Part shown: positions 32,963-41,830 of the stretch, piece after piece
Layout: every line of letters starts with the position of its first letter
How positions within the stretch are numbered: position 1 is the first letter of the stretch
NCBI GenBank assembly: GCA_002746935.1
Contig: PDRW01000029.1
Coordinates: 62,001 to 126,000, forward strand
DNA length: 64,000 nt
Direction of reading: 5' to 3'
DNA from: Rhodobacterales bacterium
GTDB taxonomy: Bacteria; Pseudomonadota; Alphaproteobacteria; Rhodobacterales; Rhodobacteraceae
Program-made: the position numbers and the translations under genes
Notes under the pieces: model-generated
What the model was told of the DNA's origin: nothing
The model's input: the letters and a program-made list of their open reading frames with translations, nothing else
Databases searched by the model: none

Positions 32963-33181
32963 CTACTTGAAGCGGAAGTTGATCCGACCCTTGGTCAGAT
33001 CATAGGGGGTCATTTCCACCTGAACCCGGTCGCCCGCCAGAACCCGGATGCGGTTCTTGCGCATCTTGCCCGCCGTATGCGCGATGATCTCATGGCCGTT
33101 CTCCAGCTCGACCCGAAACGTCGCATTCGGCAGGAGTTCCTTCACGACGCCGGGGAATTCGAGCAGTTCTTCCTTGGCCAT
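32963..33181 (-). CDS. infA: Translation initiation factor IF-1
   Basis: Small S1/OB-fold protein of 72 residues that binds the ribosomal A site during initiation. The sequence [40 protein letters not shown] and the [13 protein letters not shown] end are nearly invariant in the family. GGAG lies eight bases before the ATG. First gene of the operon. Confidence 0.98.
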   Translation of the reverse strand: MAKEELLEFPGVVKELLPNATFRVELENGHEIIAHTAGKMRKNRIRVLAGDRVQVEMTPYDLTKGRINFRFK

Positions 33182-33497
33182 GATGTCTCCTGATTGCAGG
33201 CCCGCTGCCTGCGGGCGCCCGCTGTATCGCTGCAAAACCCCCGGTTTTCAAGGGCGAATCGGTGCGAAGCGACCAATAGGACAATCTGGCGGAGCCCCCC
33301 GCACGCGGCCGCCTGGCCGCGGGTGCGTGGCCTGATGGCGGATCTGGACAGCAAGGCCCCGCCCCGCAACGGCCCATGGCCCCCGGCCCCTTCCGGCAGT
33401 TGCAAGTCCCGTCTGCGGCACGCCATTTGGCAGCAGAGCTTTGCCAGAATCACAATAATGCTGGGAATCATACAAGATTTCCGATAATTTTACGTAA
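33182..33497. other. Divergent region between infA and lrp
   Basis: About 316 bp without a gene. It carries the candidate infA promoter, a strong GC hairpin near 33298-33328 (CACGCGGCC / GGCCGCGGGTG), and an AT-rich stretch ending in the palindrome TTTACGTAAA at 33489-33498 that touches the lrp start codon. Confidence 0.5.
33223..33251 (-). promoter_or_regulatory. Candidate infA promoter
   Basis: TTGAAA (33246-33251) and GATACA (33223-33228) on the minus strand with a 17-bp spacer, about 40 bp before the ATG. Good spacing and minus 35, moderate minus 10. Confidence 0.4.
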
Positions 33498-33498
33498 A
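33489..33498. promoter_or_regulatory. Palindrome at the lrp start codon
   Basis: Perfect 10-bp palindrome TTTACGTAAA whose last base is the A of the lrp ATG, inside an unusually AT-rich segment. There is no ribosome site before the ATG. Likely an autoregulatory site or part of a leaderless start. Confidence 0.35.
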
Positions 33499-33956
33499 TG
33501 GACCATATTGACCGGAAAATCTGCGATCTCCTCCAGGAAGACGCCAAACGCCCCACCAGCGCCATCGCCGAAGCCGTCGGCTTGCCGCTGTCAACCGCCG
33601 CCGACCGCCTGAAACGTCTCACCGCCTCGGGCGCGATCCGGGGGATCCACGCTGCCCTCGACCCCGCCGCCCTCGATGCGGGCCTCTGCGCCTTCGTGCT
33701 GATCGACATGAGCCACGACGGCGAGGCCGAGGCCGCCGCCCGTCTCACCGCCGACCCGCGGGTGCAGGAATTGCACCACATCTCGGGGCCGCATTCCTAC
33801 CTCGCCAAGCTCCGGGTGAAGGACATCGCCGCGCTCCAGAGTTTCCTCGCCGGGGTGGTCAAGCCGCTCCCGGCCGTCCGCCACACCGAAACCCTTCTCG
33901 CCCTCGACAGCCTCAAGGAAACTGCCGCCATCGCGCTGGAAGCCGCCCCCGCATGA
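33498..33956 (+). CDS. Lrp/AsnC family transcriptional regulator
   Basis: Feast/famine regulator of 152 residues. The N-terminal HTH (MDHIDRKICDLLQEDAKRPT; VGLPLSTAADRLKRL) is followed by the RAM ligand-binding domain with VLIDMSHDG and VQELHHISGPHSYLAKLRV. Such regulators sense amino acids. It overlaps the LysE gene by four bases, so it presumably controls export of an amino acid through LysE. Confidence 0.92.
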   Translation: MDHIDRKICDLLQEDAKRPTSAIAEAVGLPLSTAADRLKRLTASGAIRGIHAALDPAALDAGLCAFVLIDMSHDGEAEAAARLTADPRVQELHHISGPHSYLAKLRVKDIAALQSFLAGVVKPLPAVRHTETLLALDSLKETAAIALEAAPA

Positions 33957-34573
33957 TCCGGATCCTGCTCAAGGGCGCTGCCTTCGGCATCGCCGTGGCC
34001 GCCCCGGTCGGACCGATCGCCCTGCTCTGCATCAAGCGCACCCTCGAACGCGGCTGGCCCGCCGGGGTCGCCTCGGGCTTCGGCGTCGCCACCGCCGACG
34101 CCACTTACGGCGTGATGGTGGTCGCGGGGCTCTCCGCCACCGGCCTGCTGCTCGCCTGGAGCACGGCCATGCAGGGCGCCGGCGGTCTGCTCATCGCGCT
34201 CATCGGCCTCCACCGGCTCCGCCCGGGGCGCCGCAACACGCACGCCAAACCACCTGCCGCCCGCACCGGTGGCCTCATCGGCGCCTTCGCCTCGGCCTAT
34301 GCCCTGACCATCACCAACCCGTTGACCATCCTCGCCTTCACAGCGCTGCTTTCAAGCCTCGGCGCCACCGCCCAACCCGGCGCGGGCTATCTGCTGGTCA
34401 CCGGGGTTTTCCTCGGCTCGCTCGGCTGGTGGATCGCGCTTGCCTCCGCCACCGCGCTCACCCGCCGGAAGCTGCCCCTGAAAGCCATCCGCTGGCTTGA
34501 TCTCGCCACCGGGGCACTGCTGCTGACGTGGGGCCTCTGGATCGCCCGCGCCGCCCTCTCCGCCCCGGCCTGA
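33953..34573 (+). CDS. LysE/RhtB family amino acid exporter
   Basis: Membrane protein of 206 residues with about six helices. The N-terminus FGIAVAAPVGPIALLCIKRTLERGWPAG is the family signature and AYALTITNPLTILAFTALL marks the conserved middle. ATGA overlap with lrp. It is directly followed by repeat copy R5. The exported amino acid is unknown. Confidence 0.9.
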   Translation: MIRILLKGAAFGIAVAAPVGPIALLCIKRTLERGWPAGVASGFGVATADATYGVMVVAGLSATGLLLAWSTAMQGAGGLLIALIGLHRLRPGRRNTHAKPPAARTGGLIGAFASAYALTITNPLTILAFTALLSSLGATAQPGAGYLLVTGVFLGSLGWWIALASATALTRRKLPLKAIRWLDLATGALLLTWGLWIARAALSAPA

Positions 34574-34636
34574 CCCCCCCCTTTTTCCTGGGTCAAATAC
34601 TCGCCGGGGGCGCGGGGGTGGCAAACCCCCGGCGCC
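34574..34636 (+). repeat. GC-rich 3'-end repeat, copy R5
   Basis: Starts at the base after the lysE stop: C-tract, TTTTTCCTGGGTCAAATACT, CGCCGGGGGCGCGGGGG, TGGCAAACCCCCGGCG. The GGGGGTGGCAAACCCCC part is a strong hairpin. Confidence 0.8.
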
Positions 34637-34745
34637 CGGGGCCGGCCAAGGGCGCACGAGTCAAATCCCGCAACAGACCCCGCCCGCCGCAGGCGCCGGG
34701 CGGGGTCGGGGGCGAGGGTTTGCGGGGGAGGGGGGCTTGCGGGGC

Positions 34746-35222
34746 TCAGGCCTTTTCGTCTTGCTTGTCCGGCAGGGGGTCTCCGAAGCGGGCGAGCATG
34801 CGGCCGCGGATCTGGTCGCGGGTCTGGCGGTAGGCGGCGAGCTTTTCGTCGCGCATCGTGCCGATGCCGGTCGGGTCGAGCACCGGCCAGTAATCCACCT
34901 CCAGGTGGTGGCGGCGGGTGAGGTCCAGCACCCGGCGCTGGCTTGCGGGGCTGAGCGCGACGATCAGGTCATAGGAGCCGAGATCGTCGCCCCAGGCCTG
35001 CATCTCGTCGAAGCTGCGGGCCTGGTGGTGGTGCAGATGCACGCCGATTTCCTCGCAGACCGCGACCGCGAAGCCGTCGACATCCATCTCGCTCTTCACC
35101 CCGGCCGATTGCACGTAAACCCGGTCGCCATAGAACCGCTTCATCATGCCTTCGGCCATCGGCGAACGCACCGCGTTGTGGTCGCAGCAGAACAACACGG
35201 ATTGCGGCAGATCGTGCGGCAA
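34746..35222 (-). CDS. Low-molecular-weight protein tyrosine phosphatase
   Basis: Phosphatase of 158 residues. The P-loop C-x5-R is CDHNAVRSP near residue 13 and the acid is in VLDPTGIG near the C-terminal half. Arsenate reductases share the fold, so the substrate is open. The start is a TTG at 35220-35222, three bases after the UPF0262 stop; a GTG eight codons further in is the alternative. Part of the hisD–UPF0262–PTP series. Confidence 0.85.
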   Translation of the reverse strand: MPHDLPQSVLFCCDHNAVRSPMAEGMMKRFYGDRVYVQSAGVKSEMDVDGFAVAVCEEIGVHLHHHQARSFDEMQAWGDDLGSYDLIVALSPASQRRVLDLTRRHHLEVDYWPVLDPTGIGTMRDEKLAAYRQTRDQIRGRMLARFGDPLPDKQDEKA

Positions 35223-35225
35223 GGC

Positions 35226-35702
35226 TCAGCCCCAGTGCAGCACGCAGATCAGGGTGAACAGGCGGCGGGCGGTGGCGTGGTCGATCTCCGCCTTGCCTTC
35301 GAGGCGCTCTATCAGCACCCGCGCGCCCTCGTCATGAATGCCGCGGCGGGCCATGTCGATGGTTTCGATCTGGGCGGGCGGCAGGGTCTTGACCGCTTCG
35401 TAATAGGCTTCCCAGATCTGGAAATAATCCTTCACCACCTGCCGGAACGGCCCGAAGGACAGGTGGAACTCGCCCGCCCGCTCGCCTGCTTCGGTGGTGA
35501 TCGCAAACACCAGCCGCTTGTCGCGGATCGACAGATCGAGCGCATAGGGGCCTGCGGGTGGGGTCCGGCCATCACGCGGCGCGGGGGCGAAGCTGTTGTC
35601 TTCGATGAGATCGAAGATCGCCACCTTGCGCTCCTGTTCGATCTCTGGCGTCGGAGGCGCGAGGCCGGTGTCGTCGATGTCTATTCTGGTCAAGCGGTTC
35701 AT
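35226..35702 (-). CDS. UPF0262 family protein
   Basis: Conserved alphaproteobacterial protein of 158 residues, function unknown. It begins MNRLTRIDIDDTGLAPPTPE and contains RKVAIFDLIEDNSF, YALDLSIRDKRLVFAI and the C-terminal HDEGARVLIERLEGKAEIDH that define the family. It is nearly always downstream of hisD, as here, and is joined to the phosphatase gene by a three-base gap. Confidence 0.92.
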   Translation of the reverse strand: MNRLTRIDIDDTGLAPPTPEIEQERKVAIFDLIEDNSFAPAPRDGRTPPAGPYALDLSIRDKRLVFAITTEAGERAGEFHLSFGPFRQVVKDYFQIWEAYYEAVKTLPPAQIETIDMARRGIHDEGARVLIERLEGKAEIDHATARRLFTLICVLHWG

Positions 35703-35796
35703 GGCGGCGGTCCGTCTGGTTTCTGCCTCTTGGGTAGCGGATGCGCGAGGCCGGGGCAACGGGGCGCAGCGAAAGGGGGGCAGGCGAGGTCCGGGC

Positions 35797-35847
35797 CGGG
35801 GGCCAGCCCCCGGACCCCCGGAGTATTTCGGCCAGGAAAAAAGGAGC
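35797..35847 (-). repeat. GC-rich 3'-end repeat, copy R6
   Basis: On the minus strand: CCTTTTTTCCTGGCCGAAAT, ACTCCGGGGGTCCGGGGG, CTGGCCCCCGG. It begins within ten bases of the hisD stop and sits between hisD and UPF0262, two genes that normally form one operon. Confidence 0.8.
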
Positions 35848-35851
35848 GGGC

Positions 35852-37153
35852 CTATTCCCGGTTGAGCCGGTCGAGCCGGGCGCGGACCGAGAGGCCGTGG
35901 GCTTCGAGGCTTTCGGATTTCGCAAGCGTTTCGGCGGCCGGGCCGATGGCCTTGAGCGAGGCCGGGGTCATTTTCGACACCGTGGTGCGCTTCATGAAGT
36001 CGAGCACCGAGAGGCCGGAGGAGAACCGGGCCGAGCGCGCCGTGGGCAGAACGTGGTTGGGGCCGCTGACGTAATCGCCCACCGCTTCCGGGGTCCAGCG
36101 GCCGAGGAACAGCGCGCCGGCGTTGCGGATCCTGCGGGACAGGGCGTCGGGGTCGGCCGTGCAGATTTCGAGATGTTCCGGAGCGATCCGGTTGGCGAGC
36201 GTGGCGGCCTCGGCGAGGTCGCGGGCGGTGATGACGGCGCCGAAATCGCGCCAGCTGGCGCCGGCGATGGCGCGGCGGGCGAGGGTCCGGAGGCGGGTTT
36301 CCACCGCCTCGGCCACGCGCCGGCCGAAAGCGGCATCGTCGGTGATCAGGATCGCCTGGGCGCTTTCGTCATGTTCTGCCTGGCTCATGAGGTCGAGGGC
36401 GAGCATGTCGGGGTCGTTGTCCGAATCGGCGATCACGAGGATTTCGGAGGGGCCGGCGATCATATCGATGCCGACCTTGCCGAACACCCGCCGCTTGGCC
36501 GCGGCCACGAAAGCGTTGCCGGGGCCGGTGATCTTGTCGACGGGCGGGATGGTTTCGGTGCCATAGGCGAGCGCGGCGACGGCCTGCGCCCCGCCGACAC
36601 GGTAGATCTCGTCGACCCCGGCGATCCTGCAGGCCAGCAGCACCAGCGGGTTGATCGCGCCGTCGGGGGTGGGCACCACCACGGCGAGGCGGTCGACGCC
36701 CGCGACCTTGGCCGGCACCGCGTTCATCAGCACCGAGGAGGGGTAGGAAGCAAGCCCGCCGGGCACGTAGAGCCCGGCCGCCTCGACCGCGCTCCAGCGC
36801 CAGCCGAGCACCCCGCCTTCGGCATCGGTCCATTCCGCGTCTTCGGGCAGCTGCCGGATGTGATAGGCGCGGATGCGTTCGGCGGCGAGGGTGAGGGCCT
36901 CGCGTTCGGCGGCGGGGACGGTGGCGCAATGGGTCTCGATCTCCTCGGCGGTGAAGCGGAGCCGGTCGGGGGTGAGGGTCAGACGGTCGAACTTCGCGGT
37001 GAGTTCGATCAGCGCGGCGTCGCCCCGGGCGCGCACATCGGCGATGATGTCGGCCACCGTGGCATCGACATCGGGGGCATCCTCGCGCTTCATCGCCAAG
37101 AGCGCGGTGAAAGCAGCCTCAAACCCCGGGTCTGTGGTATCAAGGAGATGCAT
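35852..37153 (-). CDS. hisD: Histidinol dehydrogenase
   Basis: Zinc enzyme for the last two steps of histidine biosynthesis, L-histidinol to L-histidine with NAD (433 residues). Conserved features: GLYVPGGLASYPSSVLMNA, ITGPGNAFVAAAKR, IAGPSEILVIAD and the catalytic QAEHDESAQAILIT with the Glu-His pair. GGAG precedes the ATG. It starts four bases after DUF2948. Confidence 0.97.
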   Translation of the reverse strand: MHLLDTTDPGFEAAFTALLAMKREDAPDVDATVADIIADVRARGDAALIELTAKFDRLTLTPDRLRFTAEEIETHCATVPAAEREALTLAAERIRAYHIRQLPEDAEWTDAEGGVLGWRWSAVEAAGLYVPGGLASYPSSVLMNAVPAKVAGVDRLAVVVPTPDGAINPLVLLACRIAGVDEIYRVGGAQAVAALAYGTETIPPVDKITGPGNAFVAAAKRRVFGKVGIDMIAGPSEILVIADSDNDPDMLALDLMSQAEHDESAQAILITDDAAFGRRVAEAVETRLRTLARRAIAGASWRDFGAVITARDLAEAATLANRIAPEHLEICTADPDALSRRIRNAGALFLGRWTPEAVGDYVSGPNHVLPTARSARFSSGLSVLDFMKRTTVSKMTPASLKAIGPAAETLAKSESLEAHGLSVRARLDRLNRE

Positions 37154-37156
37154 CGG

Positions 37157-37639
37157 TCAGGTCTCCGGATGTTCGGGGGTGCGCTTCGACGGCGCGACAT
37201 AGGGGCGGGTGACGTCTTCGAGGGTGACTTCCAGTGCTTCGACCTCGAGCGCGATCGCGCCGTCGCCCGCAAGGGTCAGCAGGAGGCGGCCGGTGCCGTC
37301 TTCGCCGGGGGTGAAGGAGATAGACAAAAGCGATAATATGAGGTCTTTATCAGTGCGATTCACCCCTTGGAGTTGAACTTTTTCAACATCACCGCAGGTC
37401 AGCACCGATTGCACCCGTTCCGCCGGGCGGCCCCGCGCCGCGGCCTTGCCGGACTCCTCCCAGCGGAACCGGTTGAGGAGCGCGGCGAAGCGGCGGCGGT
37501 TTCTCTGCCAGGTCATCTCGGTGACCGGGAACACCGCGTCCTGGGTGAGCGCCGAGATCACCGCGAGGTCTTCGGCGTCGCGCGCGAGCAGCCGCAGCGG
37601 GCGGTCGCCGCCATCTTCGAAACGTGCGTCTTCCACCAT
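37157..37639 (-). CDS. DUF2948 family protein
   Basis: Protein of 160 residues, function unknown, found between murA and hisD throughout Rhodobacterales. Recognised by MTWQRNRRRFAALLNRFRWE and the ending VTRPYVAPSKRTPEHP. No membrane segments. Its ATG overlaps the murA stop by one base, so it is coupled to murA. Confidence 0.88.
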   Translation of the reverse strand: MVEDARFEDGGDRPLRLLARDAEDLAVISALTQDAVFPVTEMTWQRNRRRFAALLNRFRWEESGKAAARGRPAERVQSVLTCGDVEKVQLQGVNRTDKDLILSLLSISFTPGEDGTGRLLLTLAGDGAIALEVEALEVTLEDVTRPYVAPSKRTPEHPET

Positions 37640-38907
37640 CAGCCCTTCACCCGTTCGATCACCGCGCCGACGCCCCGGAGCTTGCGCACCACCTGTTCAT
37701 AGCCGCGATCGAGGTGATAGACCCGGCTGACCCGGGTTTCGCCCTCTGCCGCGAGGCCGGCGAGGATCAGGCTTACCGAGGCGCGCAAATCGGTGGCCAT
37801 CACCGGGGCGCCCTTGAGGCGCACGACCCCGGTCACCGTCGCGGTGCCGCCGTGCACCTCGATTTCGGCGCCCATCCGGATGAGTTCCGGCGCGTGCATG
37901 AAGCGGTTTTCGAAGATGGTTTCATGCAGGTTGGAGACCCCTTCGGCGGTGGTGAGCAGCGCCATCATCTGCGCCTGAAGATCGGTCGGGAAGCCGGGGA
38001 AGACCGCGGTGGTCACGTCGACCGCCTGCACCCGTTTGCCCGGCGCCCGGCTCACCCTGAGGCCACGCGGGGTTTCCTCGACCGAGACGCCGGTTTCTTC
38101 GAGCTTCTCGGCGAAGCTTTGCACCAGATCCAGCGTGCCGCCGAGGCATTCCACCTCGCCGCCGGCGATCGCCGGGGCCAGCATGTAGGTGCCAAGCTCG
38201 ATCCGGTCGGTGACCACGCGATGGGTCGCGCCGCCGAGCCGGTCGACGCCCTCAATCTCGATCCGGGCGGTGCCTTCGCCCTCGATATGGGCGCCCATGG
38301 CCCGCAGGCAGCGCACGAGGTCAACAATCTCGGGCTCGCGCGCGGCATTGTCGAGCACCGTGGTGCCCCTGGCGAGGGTCGCCGCCATGACGATGTTTTC
38401 GGTCGCCCCCACGGAGGGAAACCGCAGCCGGATCGGCGCCCCCCTGAGCCCGCCCGGCGCCTTGGCGTGGAGGTAGCCGTCGCGCAGCTCGATCTCGGCG
38501 CCCAAGGCCTCGAGCCCGTCCTGATGCAGATCCATCGGCCGCGCGCCGATGGCACAACCGCCGGGCAGCGACACTTCCGCATGGCCGTGGCGCGCGAGCA
38601 GCGGCCCGAGCACGAGGTTGGAGGCGCGCATCTTGCGCACGATGTCGTAATCGGCCCGGGTGGAGGTGAGGTCATGCGACGACATCGCCAGCACCTTGCC
38701 CTCCTGCAACGAGGCGGAATCGGCCCCGAGCGATTCGAGCAGCAGGGTCATGGTGGCGATGTCGGAGAGCCGCGGCGCGTTGGTGAGAATCAGCGGCTCT
38801 TCGGTGAGCAGCGTCGCCGGCATCAGCGCGAGGCAGGCGTTTTTCGCCCCCGCGATGGCAATCTCGCCGCTGAGCGGGCCGTTGCCCGTGACCACAATGC
38901 TATCCAT
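37639..38907 (-). CDS. murA: UDP-N-acetylglucosamine 1-carboxyvinyltransferase
   Basis: First committed enzyme of peptidoglycan synthesis (422 residues). The catalytic cysteine is in [15 protein letters not shown], so the enzyme should be fosfomycin-sensitive; the N-terminal [18 protein letters not shown] and the [17 protein letters not shown] block are typical. First large gene of the murA–DUF2948–hisD series; its start lies within the last codons of a small upstream gene. Confidence 0.97.
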   Translation of the reverse strand: MDSIVVTGNGPLSGEIAIAGAKNACLALMPATLLTEEPLILTNAPRLSDIATMTLLLESLGADSASLQEGKVLAMSSHDLTSTRADYDIVRKMRASNLVLGPLLARHGHAEVSLPGGCAIGARPMDLHQDGLEALGAEIELRDGYLHAKAPGGLRGAPIRLRFPSVGATENIVMAATLARGTTVLDNAAREPEIVDLVRCLRAMGAHIEGEGTARIEIEGVDRLGGATHRVVTDRIELGTYMLAPAIAGGEVECLGGTLDLVQSFAEKLEETGVSVEETPRGLRVSRAPGKRVQAVDVTTAVFPGFPTDLQAQMMALLTTAEGVSNLHETIFENRFMHAPELIRMGAEIEVHGGTATVTGVVRLKGAPVMATDLRASVSLILAGLAAEGETRVSRVYHLDRGYEQVVRKLRGVGAVIERVKG

Positions 38908-39088
38908 GCTCGTTTCCTGCCTTGTTCTTCTTGCCGTCGCCGCCTGCGGCTTCGCTTGTGGCCTCTTTTGCGGCCTGGCGCGCCCGCGCCTGCGCCTTGC
39001 GCCGGGCCATATTGGCTTTCAACGCCGCCTTCAGCCGGTCGTCGCGGCCGGGCCGGGCGGGTCTTGCGGATACGGGTTTTTCTGTCAT
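38900..39088 (-). CDS. Small basic hypothetical protein upstream of murA
   Basis: Protein of 62 residues, rich in Arg, Lys and Ala ([20 protein letters not shown]), predicted helical, with a gly/asn-rich tail. Similar small proteins precede murA in relatives. It overlaps murA by eight bases, which suggests co-translation. No function known; GAGAG precedes the ATG. Confidence 0.7.
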   Translation of the reverse strand: MTEKPVSARPARPGRDDRLKAALKANMARRKAQARARQAAKEATSEAAGGDGKKNKAGNEHG

Positions 39089-39230
39089 GCCGCTCTCTAC
39101 TAGCGCAGGTGCCGTGACGCGTCCAGTTGCCGGGCCGCAGGCACAGGCTTACCGGCGCGCCCGGCATCCCGGGGCGCGGGTCCGAAATGCCCCGGCCCGA
39201 AACGGCCCCGAAAATGCCGCGAAATTGCGC

Positions 39231-39259
39231 TTGCGCGCCCGGCGAATTCCGTCTAATCA
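39231..39259 (+). promoter_or_regulatory. Candidate tRNA-Thr promoter
   Basis: TTGCGC (39231-39236) and TAATCA (39254-39259) with a 17-bp spacer, 14 bp before the tRNA. Moderate match. Confidence 0.4.
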
Positions 39260-39273
39260 GCCGCCCACGGTTG

Positions 39274-39348
39274 GCCGCAGTAGCTCAGTGGTAGAGCGCA
39301 CCCTTGGTAAGGGTGAGGTCGGGAGTTCAATCCTCCCCTGCGGCACCA
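39274..39348 (+). tRNA. tRNA-Thr (anticodon GGT)
   Basis: Cloverleaf of 75 nt with encoded CCA: acceptor GCCGCAG / CTGCGGC, anticodon arm ACCCT-TGGTAAG-GGT with GGT, T-loop GTTCAATC. All stems pair. Confidence 0.93.
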
Positions 39349-39491
39349 GCGATCCTTGCCGTTTTCAGACCTGTTTTCAGAGGCATGACTTCTGAAACAT
39401 GGCTTCAGAGGGTTGCGCCACGTTCTGGCGCGGCTGGCGGACGTCTGGCGGAAGACGCGGGAAAGCTGCACGGCCCGCAGCCGTCACCGGC

Positions 39492-41105
39492 TCACCTTTT
39501 CTGCCCGTCGCTCACAGCCGGCCCCAGATTGCCCTGGTAGTGGACCATCACTTGCCCGGTTATCGGCGCAAGCAATCTGACGTCGAAATGGAACCGGCCA
39601 TCCTGCACATATTCGTATGCCTCGGATTGCGGCAGGAGCCGTCTGGGCAGCGCGACCGGGCCAAATCTTGCCGAGCGGATGGGGTATTTCAGGGTGCCCT
39701 GATCGACCGTGAGCCCAAGCAAGAAGGTGAACGGACCAAAGCGCTCGGTCATGCCCTGCGCCGTGGGCGCCAGATGGGAGACAAAGCGGCTCTGGCCGAA
39801 ACGGCGTTCCCAGGTCTCGCCGCGCGGGGTCACGGTCTTGACGACCTCGACCGGCATGTTCTCGCCCGCCGGAGGGAACCTGAACGCAAGGCAGAGCATC
39901 CGGCTCCACAGGCTGGAGCCGCGCGTAATGGTGGCGGTCCCGCGCCATCGGCTCTGATCAATGGTGCGGTGGGTTTCGCGGATCGCTTCGGGCAGATCGT
40001 GAAACGCGGCGCCCAGGACGCCCGGAAAGATCGGCTGGAACGGCTCGACGCTGCGCACGGTTTTCACCCGCAGATCTTCCATCGCCGCCTCGGCCTCTTC
40101 CAGCGTGATGACCTCAAGGGCAGGCCGGGCGCCCACGGGGAGGGTTTCGCGGCGCAGCAGCGCCCGGGCCGGAATGGCGGGGATGAACGGGCCGTCGCCT
40201 TCCTCCGCGAGCAGGCGCCAGAACCGGCGCTCGGACCCGACCGCGACCATGACCGACATGCCGCCCCTGCCGCTGCCGAACGGTTCCAGCATATCCGCGG
40301 CCAGTTTGAAGCTCTTGAGCACGAAGGGCGTGACCGGGATCGGGCGCCACTGCCGCAGCTTCGCAAAGGCCCGGAGCCCGTAGCTCATCACGGACAATTC
40401 CAGCCCCGCGCGAAAGACCACGCTCCCGGCGCCGAAATGCGCGGGGAAAAGGGTGATGTCGGGCACCTCGATCAGCCAGCCCTGCCGCGTCAGCCCCTCC
40501 GGAAGACTGTAGTCTGACGGTTCGGACCAGCTGCGCGCCTCCGTCCACATCCCGCCGCGCCACAGCCGCATCGGCTGCCCGGCCTGAGACAGGATCGACG
40601 CCATGACAGACAGCCCGCGCGGGCTGCGGTTGCCGGGCAGGATCGCGGTTTCGATGACATCGGGCACCTCTTGCCCGGTGAGCGCCCGCACCGCCGCGCT
40701 GGAGAGCGCCGGCACCGAAGAAAGCCCCGATATGGCGCACAGCCCGGCGGCGCGGGCATCGTCATCGAGAGCGGTAATTCCGGCACAAAACCCGGCATTG
40801 TCTGCCAGATCGAGGTAGTGCATCCCGGCGGCGAGAGCCTTGCGCGCCAGACGGTACGGGTCTTCGCCATCGTTGCCATAGGCGTGAAACGGTCCCGCGG
40901 CATCGACCAGCACATCATGGCCGGACAGCCCGGACAGATCGCCGTTCCGGTCCAGCCGCATCGCCTTGCATCCCAGGGTCTGCGCGAGATCCTGTGCCGT
41001 GTCCAGGGTACGTCCGGCGAGGGTGACGCTGTGTCCGTCGCGAACCAGCAGCCGGGCGAGGCGCGACCCGAAGACGCCGGTGCCGCCGAGCAGCAGCACC
41101 TTCAT
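39492..41105 (-). CDS. NAD(P)-binding oxidoreductase with DUF4166 domain
   Basis: Protein of 537 residues in two parts. The N-terminal half is a Rossmann fold of the saccharopine dehydrogenase type, with GGTGVFGSRLARLLVRDGH and DVLVDAAGPFHAYG; the C-terminal half (about residues 350-530) is DUF4166, containing FHDLPEAIRETHRTI and LGLTVDQGTLKYPI. The reaction is unknown. It starts with ATG at 41105; a weak AGGA-type site precedes it. Single gene, ending 143 bp after tRNA-Thr on the opposite strand. Confidence 0.8.
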   Translation of the reverse strand: MKVLLLGGTGVFGSRLARLLVRDGHSVTLAGRTLDTAQDLAQTLGCKAMRLDRNGDLSGLSGHDVLVDAAGPFHAYGNDGEDPYRLARKALAAGMHYLDLADNAGFCAGITALDDDARAAGLCAISGLSSVPALSSAAVRALTGQEVPDVIETAILPGNRSPRGLSVMASILSQAGQPMRLWRGGMWTEARSWSEPSDYSLPEGLTRQGWLIEVPDITLFPAHFGAGSVVFRAGLELSVMSYGLRAFAKLRQWRPIPVTPFVLKSFKLAADMLEPFGSGRGGMSVMVAVGSERRFWRLLAEEGDGPFIPAIPARALLRRETLPVGARPALEVITLEEAEAAMEDLRVKTVRSVEPFQPIFPGVLGAAFHDLPEAIRETHRTIDQSRWRGTATITRGSSLWSRMLCLAFRFPPAGENMPVEVVKTVTPRGETWERRFGQSRFVSHLAPTAQGMTERFGPFTFLLGLTVDQGTLKYPIRSARFGPVALPRRLLPQSEAYEYVQDGRFHFDVRLLAPITGQVMVHYQGNLGPAVSDGQKR

Positions 41106-41591
41106 TGTCTCGATCCTTCCTGAAAACCGGAACCGCGCCGCGCGCGCATGTCGTCGCGCCCGGACACGTGCCCGGACATCGGGGATCGGTTTGGCGCGCC
41201 GTGGTTGCAGGGGGCAGATCCTGAATCCACCACCGCGACCGGCGCGCGATCGCCGGAGACGGGAATGCCGGGATTGGTTTTGAAGCAACAAGGTTGGGTC
41301 ATGCTTTGGATCATCGTCGAGGCGCGCGCCGTTTTCAACCGTGCCCTCAATCCAGCCTTTGCAATCGGCCTTGCCTTGCGGAACATGTGCTTTCGGAATG
41401 TACCATGAACGAACCAGGGCCGCACCGGGCCGCACCGGGCCGGAGCATTCTCGAAGCCGGGTCCGGGAGCCCGCGCCGGATTTGCAGAAGCGGTGCGGTT
41501 GCACCTGTTTTCACAGGGGTTCTTGCAGTGATTTTTGCAGGGGTTTTGCAGTGATTTTTGCAGGGGTTTTGCAGTGATTTTTGCAGGGATA
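41106..41591. other. Intergenic region with a tandem repeat next to tRNA-Ala
   Basis: About 490 bp between the DUF4166 gene and tRNA-Ala. Most of it shows nothing recognisable; at 41516-41585 are three tandem 23-24 bp units, and a small hairpin CCTGTTTTCACAGG lies just before them. Confidence 0.5.
41516..41585. repeat. Three tandem 23-bp units downstream of tRNA-Ala
   Basis: Units of 24, 23 and 23 bp, each made of GGGGTTTTGCAG followed by TGATTTTTGCA; the first has TTCTTG for TTTTG. Seen from the tRNA (minus strand) they begin 7 bp after its CCA and are A-rich, so they lie in the trailer of the transcript. Confidence 0.85.
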
Positions 41592-41667
<76 letters not shown>

Positions 41668-41677
41668 AACGGGGGGG

Positions 41678-41706
41678 TATTTGGCCTGTCCGGGCGGGGG
41701 TGTCAA
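41678..41706 (-). promoter_or_regulatory. Promoter of tRNA-Ala
   Basis: On the minus strand a perfect TTGACA (41701-41706), a 17-bp spacer and CAAATA (41678-41683), 10 bp before the tRNA. The best promoter match in the window. Confidence 0.7.
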
Positions 41707-41830
41707 GCGGGAAGAGGCAGGTTTTCGTTCTGCCGGCCATGCTTGTGCCCGCGTGAGAGCGGGCGGCCAGCCGGCCCCTCCGGCGGGAGCGCCGGCGCCC
41801 CGGTGGGGCACCGGGCCGAAACGGCCGGGG

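Noticed and set aside
41516-41585. CRISPR array
   Set aside because: Units are contiguous without unique spacers and no cas genes are near.
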